A stretch of 10,229 nt of DNA from AM-0621 sp964573505 (GCA_964573505.1 CAZNMS010000308.1:1-10229), one strand, 5' to 3'. Positions 1-6,846 are shown, counted from the first letter of the stretch. Notes: generated by a model not told the origin, from the letters alone. Translations and numbers: made by a program.

Positions 1-23
1 GACGGACTACAAGTCCGTCGTAC
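1..23 (-). repeat. REP-like hairpin, GTAC-headed
   Basis: Positions 1-8 (GACGGACT) and 12-19 (AGTCCGTC) form a perfect 8-bp stem with loop ACA. Read on the minus strand the unit is GTAC followed by the hairpin. This closely resembles the GTAG-headed hairpin at 9313-9335, which has the same GGACT/AGTCC core, so both probably belong to one dispersed family. The left edge is cut by the window, so the full unit cannot be seen. Confidence 0.55.
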
Positions 24-27
24 CAGT

Positions 28-65
28 GTTCCTCACCCATTGTGCCGGCCCGCCCAGTGAGGAAC
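28..65. repeat. Inverted repeat with 20-nt loop
   Basis: GTTCCTCAC (28-36) and GTGAGGAAC (57-65) are perfect 9-bp inverted repeats around a GC-rich 20-nt loop. TTTTC follows directly, so on the plus strand this could end transcription of an unseen gene to the left. The long loop and short T-run make that weak, and it may be another palindromic repeat in the same cluster. Confidence 0.4.
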
Positions 66-115
66 TTTTCTTCGATGCTGCTTCTTTGTCTTTGGCAACA
101 GCTCGAAACTCAGTC

Positions 116-138
116 CCCGCCGACGCGAGGTCGGCGGG
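116..138. repeat. GC-rich hairpin before the DUF58 gene
   Basis: CCCGCCGA (116-123) pairs perfectly with TCGGCGGG (131-138) across a 7-nt loop, CGCGAGG. It lies about 50 bp before the preferred DUF58 start. It could be a REP-like element or a 5'-leader hairpin. It overlaps no gene once the downstream start at 188 is chosen. Confidence 0.5.
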
Positions 139-187
139 CTGAAGGCGATTGCGATTCGTTGCCCTCTCTTCCTCTGTCGAGCTCACC

Positions 188-1090
188 GTGACTGACCCGC
201 GCGACTACTTGCGACCTGATGTGTTGGCGAAGCTGACCGGGCTTGAGCTCAAGGCGCGCATGATCGTCGAAGGCTTCGTCTCGGGACTGCATAAGAGTCC
301 GTTTCATGGCTTCTCGGTCGAGTTCGCGGAGCATCGCGAGTACGTCCCCGGCGATGACTTGCGGCACGTCGATTGGAAAGTCTTCGGCAAGAGCGATCGC
401 TACTACGTCAAGCAGTATGAAGAAGAGACCAACTTCGCGTGTCATCTCGTGCTCGATTGCAGCGAGTCGATGGACTACGGCTCAAAGGACTCGCCGCTGA
501 CGAAGCTGGAGTACGCCAAGCATCTCGCGGCGGCATTGGCTTATGTCGTTGTCCGACAGCAAGACGCCGTCGGGCTCGTGACCTGCGGCGAAGAGGTGCG
601 CGACGTGCGCCGTCCTTCCAGCCAAGCGTCGCATGTCAAAGAGCTATGCCAGTTGCTCGAACGCACGCCGCCGAGCGGTGAAACGTCGCTCGGTCCCGTG
701 CTGCATGATCTTGCCGAACGCATTCGCAAGCGCGGCGTTGTGATCGTCATGAGCGACTTCTTTGATGACCCCGCATCGCTGCTGCTGGGACTCAAGCATC
801 TGCATCACCGGCGTCACGATGTGTGCCTGATGCAGATCATCGACTCGGCTGAGCAGGACTTTCCGTTCGACTCGCCGATGCTCTTCAAAGGGCTTGAGTT
901 GCCGCAGGAACTGCGGTCCGAGCCGCGCGCCATCGCAGAGGCGTACCGTCACGAGTTCGAAGAGTTCTTGCTCACGCTACGGCGTCATGCGCGCGACCTG
1001 CATATGGACTATGTCCTCGTGCGAACCGACATGCCGCTCGACGTCGCGCTGACCGCCTTCTTGCAAAGCCGAGCTCAGACCCGGCGTTGA
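188..1090 (+). CDS. DUF58 family protein (vWA-like)
   Basis: This 300-residue protein matches the DUF58 family (Pfam DUF58, with a von Willebrand A-like fold). Seen directly: the family core around residues 50-76 (REYVPGDD, then RHVDWKVF, then YVKQYEEE) and a metal-binding MIDAS-like motif DCSES at 90-94. Thr166 (GETS) and Asp190 (VMSDFF) are candidates for the other metal ligands. No signal peptide or membrane span is visible, so it is probably cytoplasmic. In many bacteria DUF58 genes lie beside MoxR AAA+ ATPase genes and are proposed to act with them as chaperone or metal-insertion systems. No MoxR gene is in view, but one could lie beyond the left edge. I chose the GTG at 188 because it gives the family-like N-terminus (V)TDPRDYL. 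A TTG at 149 in the same frame would add 13 residues but overlaps sequence next to a hairpin. Neither start has a strong Shine-Dalgarno sequence. Confidence 0.88.
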   Translation: MTDPRDYLRPDVLAKLTGLELKARMIVEGFVSGLHKSPFHGFSVEFAEHREYVPGDDLRHVDWKVFGKSDRYYVKQYEEETNFACHLVLDCSESMDYGSKDSPLTKLEYAKHLAAALAYVVVRQQDAVGLVTCGEEVRDVRRPSSQASHVKELCQLLERTPPSGETSLGPVLHDLAERIRKRGVVIVMSDFFDDPASLLLGLKHLHHRRHDVCLMQIIDSAEQDFPFDSPMLFKGLELPQELRSEPRAIAEAYRHEFEEFLLTLRRHARDLHMDYVLVRTDMPLDVALTAFLQSRAQTRR

Positions 1091-1109
1091 TGCGATGCCG
1101 AACCTCCAT

Positions 1110-1152
1110 CTTGGAGTGCTCCGGCTCGACGGAGCCCTCCGACTCAACGGCA
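1110..1152 (+). repeat. GGAG-headed REP-like repeat, subfamily A (copy 1)
   Basis: This 43-bp unit starts CTTGGAGTGCTCCG, has loop GCTCGA, and closes with CGGAGCCCTCC and a tail ending GGCA. GGAGTGCTCCG (1113-1123) pairs with CGGAGCCCTCC (1130-1140) with one mismatch. Alternatively, GGAG can be read as an unpaired head before a GCTCCG/CGGAGC hairpin, which is the usual REP layout. It starts 20 bp after the DUF58 stop and could also end transcription or stabilise the 3' end. Copies of the family occur at 1299-1341, 6712-6754, 6946-6995 and 9192-9240. Confidence 0.8.
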
Positions 1153-1298
1153 CTTCGCCCTCTTTGAATCAACCGCTTCGCCGCCAAAACGGAGTTACTC
1201 AGTGGCATGGCACTTGAGCGTCGACCTCGATGGTGTGATCGAACACCTCACATGAAAGACGCGCTGGTGGCCTCGTCTGATTTCGTAAGCTGCCTCCA

Positions 1299-1341
1299 TG
1301 CCACTGAGTTGGAGGGCTCCGTCGAGCCGGAGCACTCCAAG
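1299..1341 (-). repeat. GGAG-headed REP-like repeat, subfamily A (copy 2)
   Basis: This is the reverse-orientation partner of the unit at 1110-1152. The 31-bp core is identical and the tail nearly so. The two form an inverted pair about 146 bp apart, resembling a BIME (paired inverted REPs). The spacer 1153-1298 holds no gene that I can support. It contains a 14-bp sequence, ACTCAGTGGCATGG (1197-1210), that is exactly inverted at 1296-1309 in the tail of this copy. Confidence 0.8.
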
Positions 1342-1469
1342 ATGGCCCTGCGTTTGCGCCGCGCGCTGGCTGTGACACGATGAAGCACTGCCGGGACAGC
1401 TCGGTCACGATCCGTTTTCTCTCCCCGATGCTGATGTCGGCATCGCATTCACCCTCTCGGAGTTTCTCG

Positions 1470-4082
1470 ATGAAGTTACTGCAGCACTGGTTACTCGCGT
1501 CGTGCGTCGCGCTCTCGGCGCCATGGGCTCATGCTCAAACTCAAGAACATCCTGACCGTGTCGTGCAGGCGAATGTGCCGCAGGGCAAAGTCACTTCGGG
1601 GCAGTTCACGGAGAGCTCGATCTATCCCGGCACGAAGCGCGGTTACAGCGTTTATGTGCCGGCTCAATACAAGGCTGAGGAACCGGCGGCGCTGATGGTC
1701 TTCATGGATGGCGGCGGGTACGAGAACACGAAGGGCGGATTCCGAGTTCCGACCGTCTTCGACAACCTCATTCATCAAAAGAAGATGCCGGTGACGGTCG
1801 CGGTGTTCGTCAATCCGGGCACCGTTGCGGCGACCGTGAAGGGAGCGAAGGATCGCAGCAATCGGTCGTTCGAGTACGACTCGATGGGCGATCGGTATGC
1901 GAACTTCATGGTGGAAGAGTTCTTACCTGTCGCGCTCAAGGGGCTGAATGTTTCAAGCGATCCGGCGAAGCGCGCGGTCTGCGGCATCTCGTCGAGCGGC
2001 ATTTGTGCCTTCACGCTCGCTTGGGAGAAGCCGGAGCAGTTCGGCAAGGTCCTCAGTCACATCGGCAGCTTCACCAACATTCGCGGCGGTTGGGCTTATC
2101 CCGGTCTCGTCCGCAAGACGAAGGACAAGCCGAAGGCCATCAAGGTCTATCTGCAAGACGGCCGTGAAGACCTCAACAACCTGCACGGCAACTGGCCGTT
2201 GGGGAATCAGGATCTCGCTCAGGCACTGCAGTTCGCGGGCTACAAGTACAAGCTCGAGATGACAGACGGCGGACACAGCGGCAAGTTCGGCGGCGACCTC
2301 TTGCCCGAAGCTCTGAAGTGGTTGTGGGACGACAACGCTCAGAGTTCGAACATGCCGATCGTCAACACAAAGCCCGAATGGACTCCGCATCCCGACGCGG
2401 TCGCTCAAGACGGAGTGCCGAAGGGGACCGTCGAGCAGATGCCGGTCTTCGAATCCAAAGTCTTCGGCGGCACGACTCGCGATTGGTCGATCTACGTGCC
2501 GGCTCAGTACAGCAAAGACAAACCCGCCGCGCTGATGGTGTTTCAAGACGGTGAGAACATGCGCAAGGTCGATGGCCGTTGGCGCGTGACGACGGTGTTC
2601 GACAACTTGATCGCGCGCGGAGACATGCCGCCGACGATTGCCGTCTTCATCAATCCGGGTCACGAGAAGTCGAAGCCGCAAGAGAAAGGCAAGCACTCGA
2701 ACCGCAGTCTCGAGTACGACAGTCTCGGCGATCGTTACGTCCGCTTCTTGCTCGAAGAGATCGTGCCGGAAGTGCGTAAGAAATATTCCATCTCGGACGA
2801 TCCGGAGATGCACGCGATTGGCGGTTCGAGTTCCGGCGCGATCTGCGCTTTCACCGCCGCATGGGAACGCACCGACTTCTTCCGCAAGGTTTATTCGAGC
2901 GTCGGGAGCTTCACGAATTTGCGAGGCGGCGACGTCTATCCGTCGCTCGTGCGTAAGACCGAACCGAAGCCGATTCGCGTCTACATGGCCGACACGAGCG
3001 GCGATGTCGACAACGCCTTCGGAAGCTGGCCGTGGGCCAATCAGCAGATGGCGTCGGCTCTGAAGTACGCGGGCTACGACGTCCGCTTCGACTGGGCCGA
3101 AGGCTACGCGCACAACGCCGACTTCGGCGGCAAGCTGTTCCCCGAAGCGATGAAGTGGTTGTGGCGAAAAGAAGTCGTCACTCCGGTGCTCGATACCCGA
3201 GGCGATCTCGGCGGCGATCTGACGCTGCTCAACCTGTTGATTCGCGGCGAGTCATGGCAAGTGGCTGCAGAAGGACTCGGCTTCGCGGACGCACTGTGTG
3301 CCGACAAGGCCGGTAACATTTATTACTGCGACATGAAAGCTCCGTCGGTCGTTCGCATCGGCACCGACGCCACTTCAAAAGAGATCTGTAAGGAATCTGT
3401 CAGCGGTCTCGAATTCAATCCCGATCAGACGCTGCTCTATGGCTGTCAGGGAGCGAAGAGCCGAGTGATCTCGATCAACCCGACAAGCGGCGAAGTGAAG
3501 GTCGTGGCCGAGAACGTGAAGCCGAACGATCTCGCCGTGACGCCCGACGGCTTCATTCTCATCACCGAAACCGGAGCCTCGCAGGTCACGCGCATCAATC
3601 CGCAGACCGGCGAAGTGGCAGTCGCCGACAAGAGCACCGCACCGAATGGCATCAGCAAACCGAACGGCATTGCACTCTCACCGGACGGAGGCACGCTCGC
3701 GGTGTCGGACTATGGAGGAACTCATACATGGACCTTCCGAGTCAACGCCGCCGGAGTGCTCGACGCGAAGATGCCGACAATGCCAATGCGTCTGCCGATC
3801 GACTCAAAAGGCGAGTTCAAATTCAACGAGCCGCCGCCATACGTCGCGTCCTCGCGCGGAGACGGCATGGCCGTCGACAAAGTGGGTCGCTTCTACGTGA
3901 CTAGCGAACTGGGAGTGCAAGTCTTCGACCCAACCGGCCGTCCCTGCGGCGTGCTGCCGAAGCCCGACAAAGATCAGCCGCTCACAACCTGCATCCTTGG
4001 CGGCCCCGATCACAGCACGCTCTACATCGCGAACGGTAAGACGATCTATCGCCGCAAACTGACGGTCGAGAAACCGAAGTAG
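1470..4082 (+). CDS. Exported tandem esterase with SMP-30/NHL-like propeller
   Basis: This 870-residue protein has three parts. A Sec signal peptide spans about residues 1-23 (MKLLQHWLLASCVALSAPWA, cleavage probably after AHA/Q). Two homologous alpha/beta-hydrolase domains (putative esterase family, related to enterochelin esterase) follow at about 35-290 and 315-567. Both share FDNLI, an NRS-EYDS-GDRY block, SSSG-ICAF, GSFTN-RGG-YP-LVRKT and a closing L-PEA-KWLW. Probable nucleophiles are Ser175 (ISSSG) and Ser454 (GSSSG), and candidate catalytic histidines are His269 and His548. The C-terminal part, about 571-870, is a beta-propeller of the SMP-30/gluconolactonase or NHL type, with repeats such as NDLAVTPDG (686-694) and NGIALSPDG (732-740). 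The likely role is hydrolysis of an ester, perhaps on a polysaccharide, in the periplasm or outside the cell; the substrate is unknown. I chose the ATG at 1470 because GGAG lies 7 nt upstream and the signal peptide begins there. An in-frame ATG at 1380 would bury the signal peptide. Confidence 0.88.
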   Translation: MKLLQHWLLASCVALSAPWAHAQTQEHPDRVVQANVPQGKVTSGQFTESSIYPGTKRGYSVYVPAQYKAEEPAALMVFMDGGGYENTKGGFRVPTVFDNLIHQKKMPVTVAVFVNPGTVAATVKGAKDRSNRSFEYDSMGDRYANFMVEEFLPVALKGLNVSSDPAKRAVCGISSSGICAFTLAWEKPEQFGKVLSHIGSFTNIRGGWAYPGLVRKTKDKPKAIKVYLQDGREDLNNLHGNWPLGNQDLAQALQFAGYKYKLEMTDGGHSGKFGGDLLPEALKWLWDDNAQSSNMPIVNTKPEWTPHPDAVAQDGVPKGTVEQMPVFESKVFGGTTRDWSIYVPAQYSKDKPAALMVFQDGENMRKVDGRWRVTTVFDNLIARGDMPPTIAVFINPGHEKSKPQEKGKHSNRSLEYDSLGDRYVRFLLEEIVPEVRKKYSISDDPEMHAIGGSSSGAICAFTAAWERTDFFRKVYSSVGSFTNLRGGDVYPSLVRKTEPKPIRVYMADTSGDVDNAFGSWPWANQQMASALKYAGYDVRFDWAEGYAHNADFGGKLFPEAMKWLWRKEVVTPVLDTRGDLGGDLTLLNLLIRGESWQVAAEGLGFADALCADKAGNIYYCDMKAPSVVRIGTDATSKEICKESVSGLEFNPDQTLLYGCQGAKSRVISINPTSGEVKVVAENVKPNDLAVTPDGFILITETGASQVTRINPQTGEVAVADKSTAPNGISKPNGIALSPDGGTLAVSDYGGTHTWTFRVNAAGVLDAKMPTMPMRLPIDSKGEFKFNEPPPYVASSRGDGMAVDKVGRFYVTSELGVQVFDPTGRPCGVLPKPDKDQPLTTCILGGPDHSTLYIANGKTIYRRKLTVEKPK

Positions 4083-4088
4083 GCGAGT

Positions 4089-4124
4089 GACGGCTGCCAC
4101 CCGAATTTGAATGGGGCGGCCGTC
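4089..4124. terminator. Possible hairpin terminator after the esterase gene
   Basis: GACGGCTGCC (4089-4098) pairs with GGCGGCCGTC (4115-4124) over 10 bp with one G-U pair and a 16-nt loop. It starts 6 bp after the esterase stop. There is no T-run, so it is not a classic intrinsic terminator, and it may instead be the outermost palindrome of the repeat island that begins here. Confidence 0.35.
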
Positions 4125-4129
4125 TGAAA

Positions 4130-4190
4130 GCACCAAAGGTGCGTCCGATACGCGTTTGTTGGTGATTGCGATCCCGCGTCCCACCAACAA
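4130..4190 (+). repeat. Truncated copy of the tnpA-associated repeat unit
   Basis: It begins with GCACCAAAGGTGC (4130-4142), the same 13-bp hairpin that opens each full unit, then GTCCGATACG as in the full units. It then departs into a separate inverted repeat, TTGTTGGTG (4156-4164) with CACCAACAA (4182-4190). I read it as a decayed unit abutting the first full unit. Confidence 0.5.
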
Positions 4191-4376
4191 GCACCAAAGG
4201 TGCGTCCCATACCAGCCTGGGGCATCGCCCCAGGTTGGGTTCGCGCATCAACGCGGAGGGCCAACGGCCCGATCCATCGAACCGCGAACAATAGGCCGGG
4301 CCGTTGGCCCTCGATTCAATTGCCGACATCTCCCTGGGCCGATGGCCCAGGCTGGTATGGCACGGGCCTTTGGCCC
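4191..4376 (+). repeat. Composite multi-hairpin repeat unit A
   Basis: This 186-bp unit contains five palindromic parts. They are GCACC-AAA-GGTGC (4191-4203); CCTGGGGC-ATC-GCCCCAGG (4216-4234); a 15-bp inverted pair, 4256-4270 with 4298-4312, whose arms are each GGGCC-AAC-GGCCC hairpins; CCTGGGCC-GAT-GGCCCAGG (4333-4351); and GGGCC-TTT-GGCCC (4364-4376). CATACCAGCCTGGG (4208-4221) is exactly inverted at 4346-4359, so the whole unit is a mirrored array. It is about 100 bp upstream of the transposase gene and matches unit B (4968-5153) without gaps, with about 14 differences in 186 positions by hand alignment. Confidence 0.88.
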
Positions 4377-4475
4377 TGAAATGCGAAACAACGACGCGAA
4401 TCATTTCCGTTCGACAAATTTCATTCGTTCGCGCATCAACCCAACATCGCCCGGTCCAATCATGGAGACAACACC

Positions 4476-4928
4476 ATGCCGCAATCGTTGAGCCTTGTGA
4501 TCGTGCATGTCGTCTTTAGCACCAAAGAGCGGCGCCCGTTTCTCAATGCCGACACGCGGCCCAAACTTCATGCGTATCTCGCGACAGTCGCACGCAATGC
4601 CGGATGCGAGGCGTATCGCGTTGGCGGGGTCGCCGACCATGTTCATCTCGCGATTCGTCTTTCGCGCACGATCACCATTGCCGATTTGATTGAGACCCTG
4701 AAGACGTCGTCATCCAAATGGGTGAAGACGCAATCAACGGATCTGGCAACGTTCTCGTGGCAGCGCGGTTACGGGTGCTTCTCGGTCGGCCCATCCGATT
4801 TGGACGCACTCATCAAGTACATCGACGAGCAAGAGTCGCATCACGCCGTTCGCTCGTTTCAGGACGAGTTTCGATTGTTCCTCAACAAATACGGCGTCGC
4901 GTTCGACGAGGCGTATGTGTGGGATTGA
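4476..4928 (+). CDS. tnpA: IS200-like REP-associated tyrosine transposase
   Basis: This 150-residue protein is a Y1-type single-strand transposase of the IS200/IS605 superfamily. The HUH metal-binding motif is His55-Val-His57 (VADHVHLAI), and the likely catalytic tyrosine is Tyr115 in IKYIDEQESHH, followed by the family's SFQDEF-LFL-KYG block. Enzymes of this superfamily nick and join single-stranded DNA at hairpins next to short guide sequences through a 5'-phosphotyrosine intermediate. The ATG at 4476 has GGAG (4464-4467) 8 nt upstream. The length is normal and no key residue is missing, so the gene looks intact. There is no accessory TnpB. It is bracketed by direct copies of a 186-bp palindromic unit, which fits a REP-associated transposase (RAYT/TnpA-REP) acting on REP-like hairpins. 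An ordinary IS200 insertion is the alternative, but multiple long flanking palindromic units are not expected for that. Confidence 0.87.
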   Translation: MPQSLSLVIVHVVFSTKERRPFLNADTRPKLHAYLATVARNAGCEAYRVGGVADHVHLAIRLSRTITIADLIETLKTSSSKWVKTQSTDLATFSWQRGYGCFSVGPSDLDALIKYIDEQESHHAVRSFQDEFRLFLNKYGVAFDEAYVWD

Positions 4929-4967
4929 GGAAGGCAATTAGACGCGGAGTCAGAGACCGTTCGGTGA

Positions 4968-5153
4968 GCACCAAAGGTGCGCTCGATATCAGCCTGGGGC
5001 ATCGCCCCAGGTTGGGTTCGCACATGAACGCCGAGGGCCAACGGCCCGATCCATCGAATCGCGAACAATGGGGCGGGCCGTTGGCCCTCGGTTCAATTGC
5101 CGACATCTCCCTGGGCCGGTGGCCCAGGCTGGTATGAAACGGGCCTTTGGCCC
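4968..5153 (+). repeat. Composite multi-hairpin repeat unit B
   Basis: It is the direct-repeat partner of unit A, 39 bp after the transposase stop, with the same five palindromes in the same order. They are GCACCAAAGGTGC (4968-4980); CCTGGGGC-ATC-GCCCCAGG (4993-5011); a central inverted pair extended here to 18 bp (5031-5048 with 5074-5091); CCTGGGCC-GGT-GGCCCAGG (5110-5128); and GGGCC-TTT-GGCCC (5141-5153). Confidence 0.88.
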
Positions 5154-5184
5154 TGAAAGGCGAAACCGTCTGTCCGACCGACAA

Positions 5185-5373
5185 GCACCAAAGGTGCGCC
5201 TCATACCAGCCTGGGGCAACGCCCCAGGTTGGGTTCGCGCATGAACGCGGAGGGCCAACGGCCCGACCCATCGAGCTGCGAACAACAATGGGGCGGGCCG
5301 TTGGCCCTTGATTCAATTGCCGATGTCTCCCTGGGCTGGTGGCTCAGGCTGGTATGAAATGGGCCTTTGGCCC
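5185..5373 (+). repeat. Composite multi-hairpin repeat unit C
   Basis: This is a third copy in tandem with unit B. The start-to-start distance is 217 bp, and the 31-nt linker after each unit (TGAAAGGCGAAACC and on to GACCGACAA) is repeated. It is 189 bp long because of a 3-nt insertion in the central loop. The second palindrome has loop AAC instead of ATC. The fourth (5330-5348) has changed to CCTGGGCT/GGCTCAGG, where the substitutions leave G-U pairs so the stem can still form. The outer inverted ends CATACCAGCCTGGG (5202-5215) and GGCTGGTATG are retained. Confidence 0.85.
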
Positions 5374-5404
5374 TGAAAGGCGAAACCGTCTGTCCGACCG
5401 ACAA

Positions 5405-5456
5405 ACAACAACGGTGGCTTCGATACCGGTTTGGGGCTTCGCTCTCGGTTGGGTTC
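5405..5456 (+). repeat. Degenerate repeat unit D (5' part only)
   Basis: Directly after the linker of unit C the sequence still aligns to the first 50 bp of the unit: AACAACGGTGGC for the first hairpin, then CGATACCGGTTTGGGGC and GGTTGGGTTC. Both stems are broken by substitutions. It then runs into unrelated sequence. I read it as an old, decaying tandem copy truncated on its right side. Confidence 0.55.
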
Positions 5457-5514
5457 TTTTTGCCCGACTGCCTGCTGTTGGACGGGTATTTGAGATTACA
5501 ACCTAACCCACAAT

Positions 5515-5560
5515 CCCTCAGCAGCGGGCTGCTGAGGGGAAGGCGGCAGCAGGCTGCCGC
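5515..5560. repeat. Two adjacent hairpins before the aldolase gene
   Basis: CCCTCAGCAG (5515-5524) pairs with CTGCTGAGGG (5529-5538) around loop CGGG, a perfect 10-bp stem. Four bases later GCGGCAG (5543-5549) pairs with CTGCCGC (5554-5560) around CAGG. They sit 30 bp before the next start codon. They could be repeat elements, a terminator for the repeat island, or part of the downstream leader. No T-run follows. No promoter could be picked out in 5457-5580. Confidence 0.55.
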
Positions 5561-5590
5561 AGTCCAAAACTAAACAGCAAAGGAAACGTC

Positions 5591-6691
5591 GTGCCTCAGT
5601 TTCGTCCGGGTACTCATAAGTTTGATCTCGATACTCCGATCCTCTGCATCGACCTCGATGTGATGGAGTCCAACATCAACAAGATGGCTGACTTCATTCA
5701 GTCGCGCGGGAAGGATTGGCGGCCTCATGCGAAGTGTCACAAGACACCAGCAATTGCCTGGAAGCAACTCGAAGCGGGTGCAATCGGCATTACAGTCGCC
5801 AAAGTGTCTGAAGCTGAAGTGATGGCTCAAGCGGGGATTCAAGACATTCTCATCGCGACGATGATCGTCGGGCGGCCGAAGTGGGAACGAGTGGCGGCGC
5901 TCTGCCGTTGGGCGTCTCCGATTGTGACGGTCGACCATTACGCTCAAGCCGAACCGCTCGCTGCCGTCTGCCGCGAGTTCGGAGTGACTTGCCGCGTCAT
6001 CATTGAAGTCGACATCGGCCTAAACCGAGTGGGCTCGAGACCGGGCATTGAGACGCTCGAACTGGCACATGGATTGTCGAAGCTCGAAGGACTGCAGTTC
6101 TTCGGCATCATGGGTTACGAGGGGCACTTGCTGCGGATCGAAGATCCCAATGAGAAGCGCGAGCAGATCAACGGTGCGATGAAGATCCTCGAAGGCACGC
6201 GCGATTTGATCCTGCGCGACGGGCTCGAATGTCCGATCGTCAGCGCGGGAGGCACGGGCTCGTATCAGTACTCGTCCGATTGCCCCGGCATCACCGAACT
6301 GCAAGCGGGCGGCGGCATCTTTGCCGACCCGATGTATCAGCAGTTCTGCGGGCTTAAGGGACTCGACTACGCGCTCACGGTGCTGGCGACAGTTGTCAGT
6401 CGACCGGCACTGGATCGAGCGGTGCTCGATTGCGGTCGCAAGACGCAGAACCCCGACATCTGCAAGCCGATCGTGAAAGGGTATCCCGACGCGGAAGTCA
6501 CTCAGACGAGTGCCGAGCACTGCGCCCTGAAGCTCAATGGCGAATCGAAGAACTTGAAGATCGGCGACAAGGTCGAGCTGATCGTCGGCTATGCGGACTT
6601 CACAACGATTCTGCACGACGAGTTCTACGGGTTCCGCAACGACAAGCTCGAAGTTGTTTGGCCGATTCAAGGACGCGGCAAGCTGTCGTAG
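5591..6691 (+). CDS. D-threonine aldolase / DSD1-family PLP enzyme
   Basis: This 366-residue cytoplasmic protein belongs to the D-threonine aldolase / D-serine dehydratase-like group of fold-III PLP enzymes (alanine racemase N-terminal barrel plus a DSD-like C-terminal domain). Residues 44-52 read RPHAKCHKT, matching the family's PLP-lysine motif RPHxKxHK, with Lys48 the likely Schiff-base lysine. Further conserved stretches are EVDIGLNRVGSRPG near residue 140 and the SAGGTGSY phosphate-binding-type loop near 218. Characterised members cleave D-threonine to glycine and acetaldehyde or dehydrate D-serine, and need a divalent metal bound by an HxC pair. Here the matching place reads GYADFTTILHD (333-343), so the His and Cys are absent and the exact reaction is uncertain. 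The start is GTG at 5591, with AAAGGA six bases upstream. It stands alone between repeats, not in an operon. Confidence 0.85.
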   Translation: MPQFRPGTHKFDLDTPILCIDLDVMESNINKMADFIQSRGKDWRPHAKCHKTPAIAWKQLEAGAIGITVAKVSEAEVMAQAGIQDILIATMIVGRPKWERVAALCRWASPIVTVDHYAQAEPLAAVCREFGVTCRVIIEVDIGLNRVGSRPGIETLELAHGLSKLEGLQFFGIMGYEGHLLRIEDPNEKREQINGAMKILEGTRDLILRDGLECPIVSAGGTGSYQYSSDCPGITELQAGGGIFADPMYQQFCGLKGLDYALTVLATVVSRPALDRAVLDCGRKTQNPDICKPIVKGYPDAEVTQTSAEHCALKLNGESKNLKIGDKVELIVGYADFTTILHDEFYGFRNDKLEVVWPIQGRGKLS

Positions 6692-6711
6692 CGCGAGCGG
6701 GACGTGCGCTT

Positions 6712-6754
6712 CTTGGAGTGCTCCGGCTCGACGGAGCCCTCCGACTTTGCGGCA
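6712..6754 (+). repeat. GGAG-headed REP-like repeat, subfamily A (copy 3)
   Basis: The 31-bp core at 6712-6742 is identical to that at 1110-1140, and the tail GACTTTGCGGCA resembles GACTCAACGGCA there. It starts 20 bp after the aldolase stop, the same distance as copy 1 from the DUF58 stop. That suggests a 3'-end role or an insertion preference. Confidence 0.8.
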
Positions 6755-6846
6755 TGTGAGTTGTCACTCAATGGAGATGTCGCCGTCAGAGTGAGAACGA
6801 TGGGTGCTCGTAGTGCTCGGTCTCGGTTTGTTGTCGGCTTGCGCGC

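Noticed and set aside
1110..1341. A MITE with terminal inverted repeats
   Set aside because: The inside of the 1110-1341 pair does not resemble that of the 6712-6995 pair, the second pair joins two different subfamilies, and no target-site duplication is visible. Independent REP-like units fit better.
1953..3113. A 386-codon open frame on the minus strand
   Set aside because: It lies wholly inside the esterase-propeller gene, whose frame has a signal peptide and duplicated catalytic motifs. The opposite frame is a codon-bias shadow.
4191..5400. Open reading frames on both strands across the repeat units, giving peptides rich in Arg, Pro, Gly and Trp
   Set aside because: They repeat because the DNA unit repeats, run in several frames on both strands, and lack ribosome-binding sites and family motifs. 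The palindromes explain them fully.
4130..5456. A CRISPR array
   Set aside because: The repeated units are about 190 bp, internally palindromic, with a conserved linker and no variable spacers; no cas gene is present.
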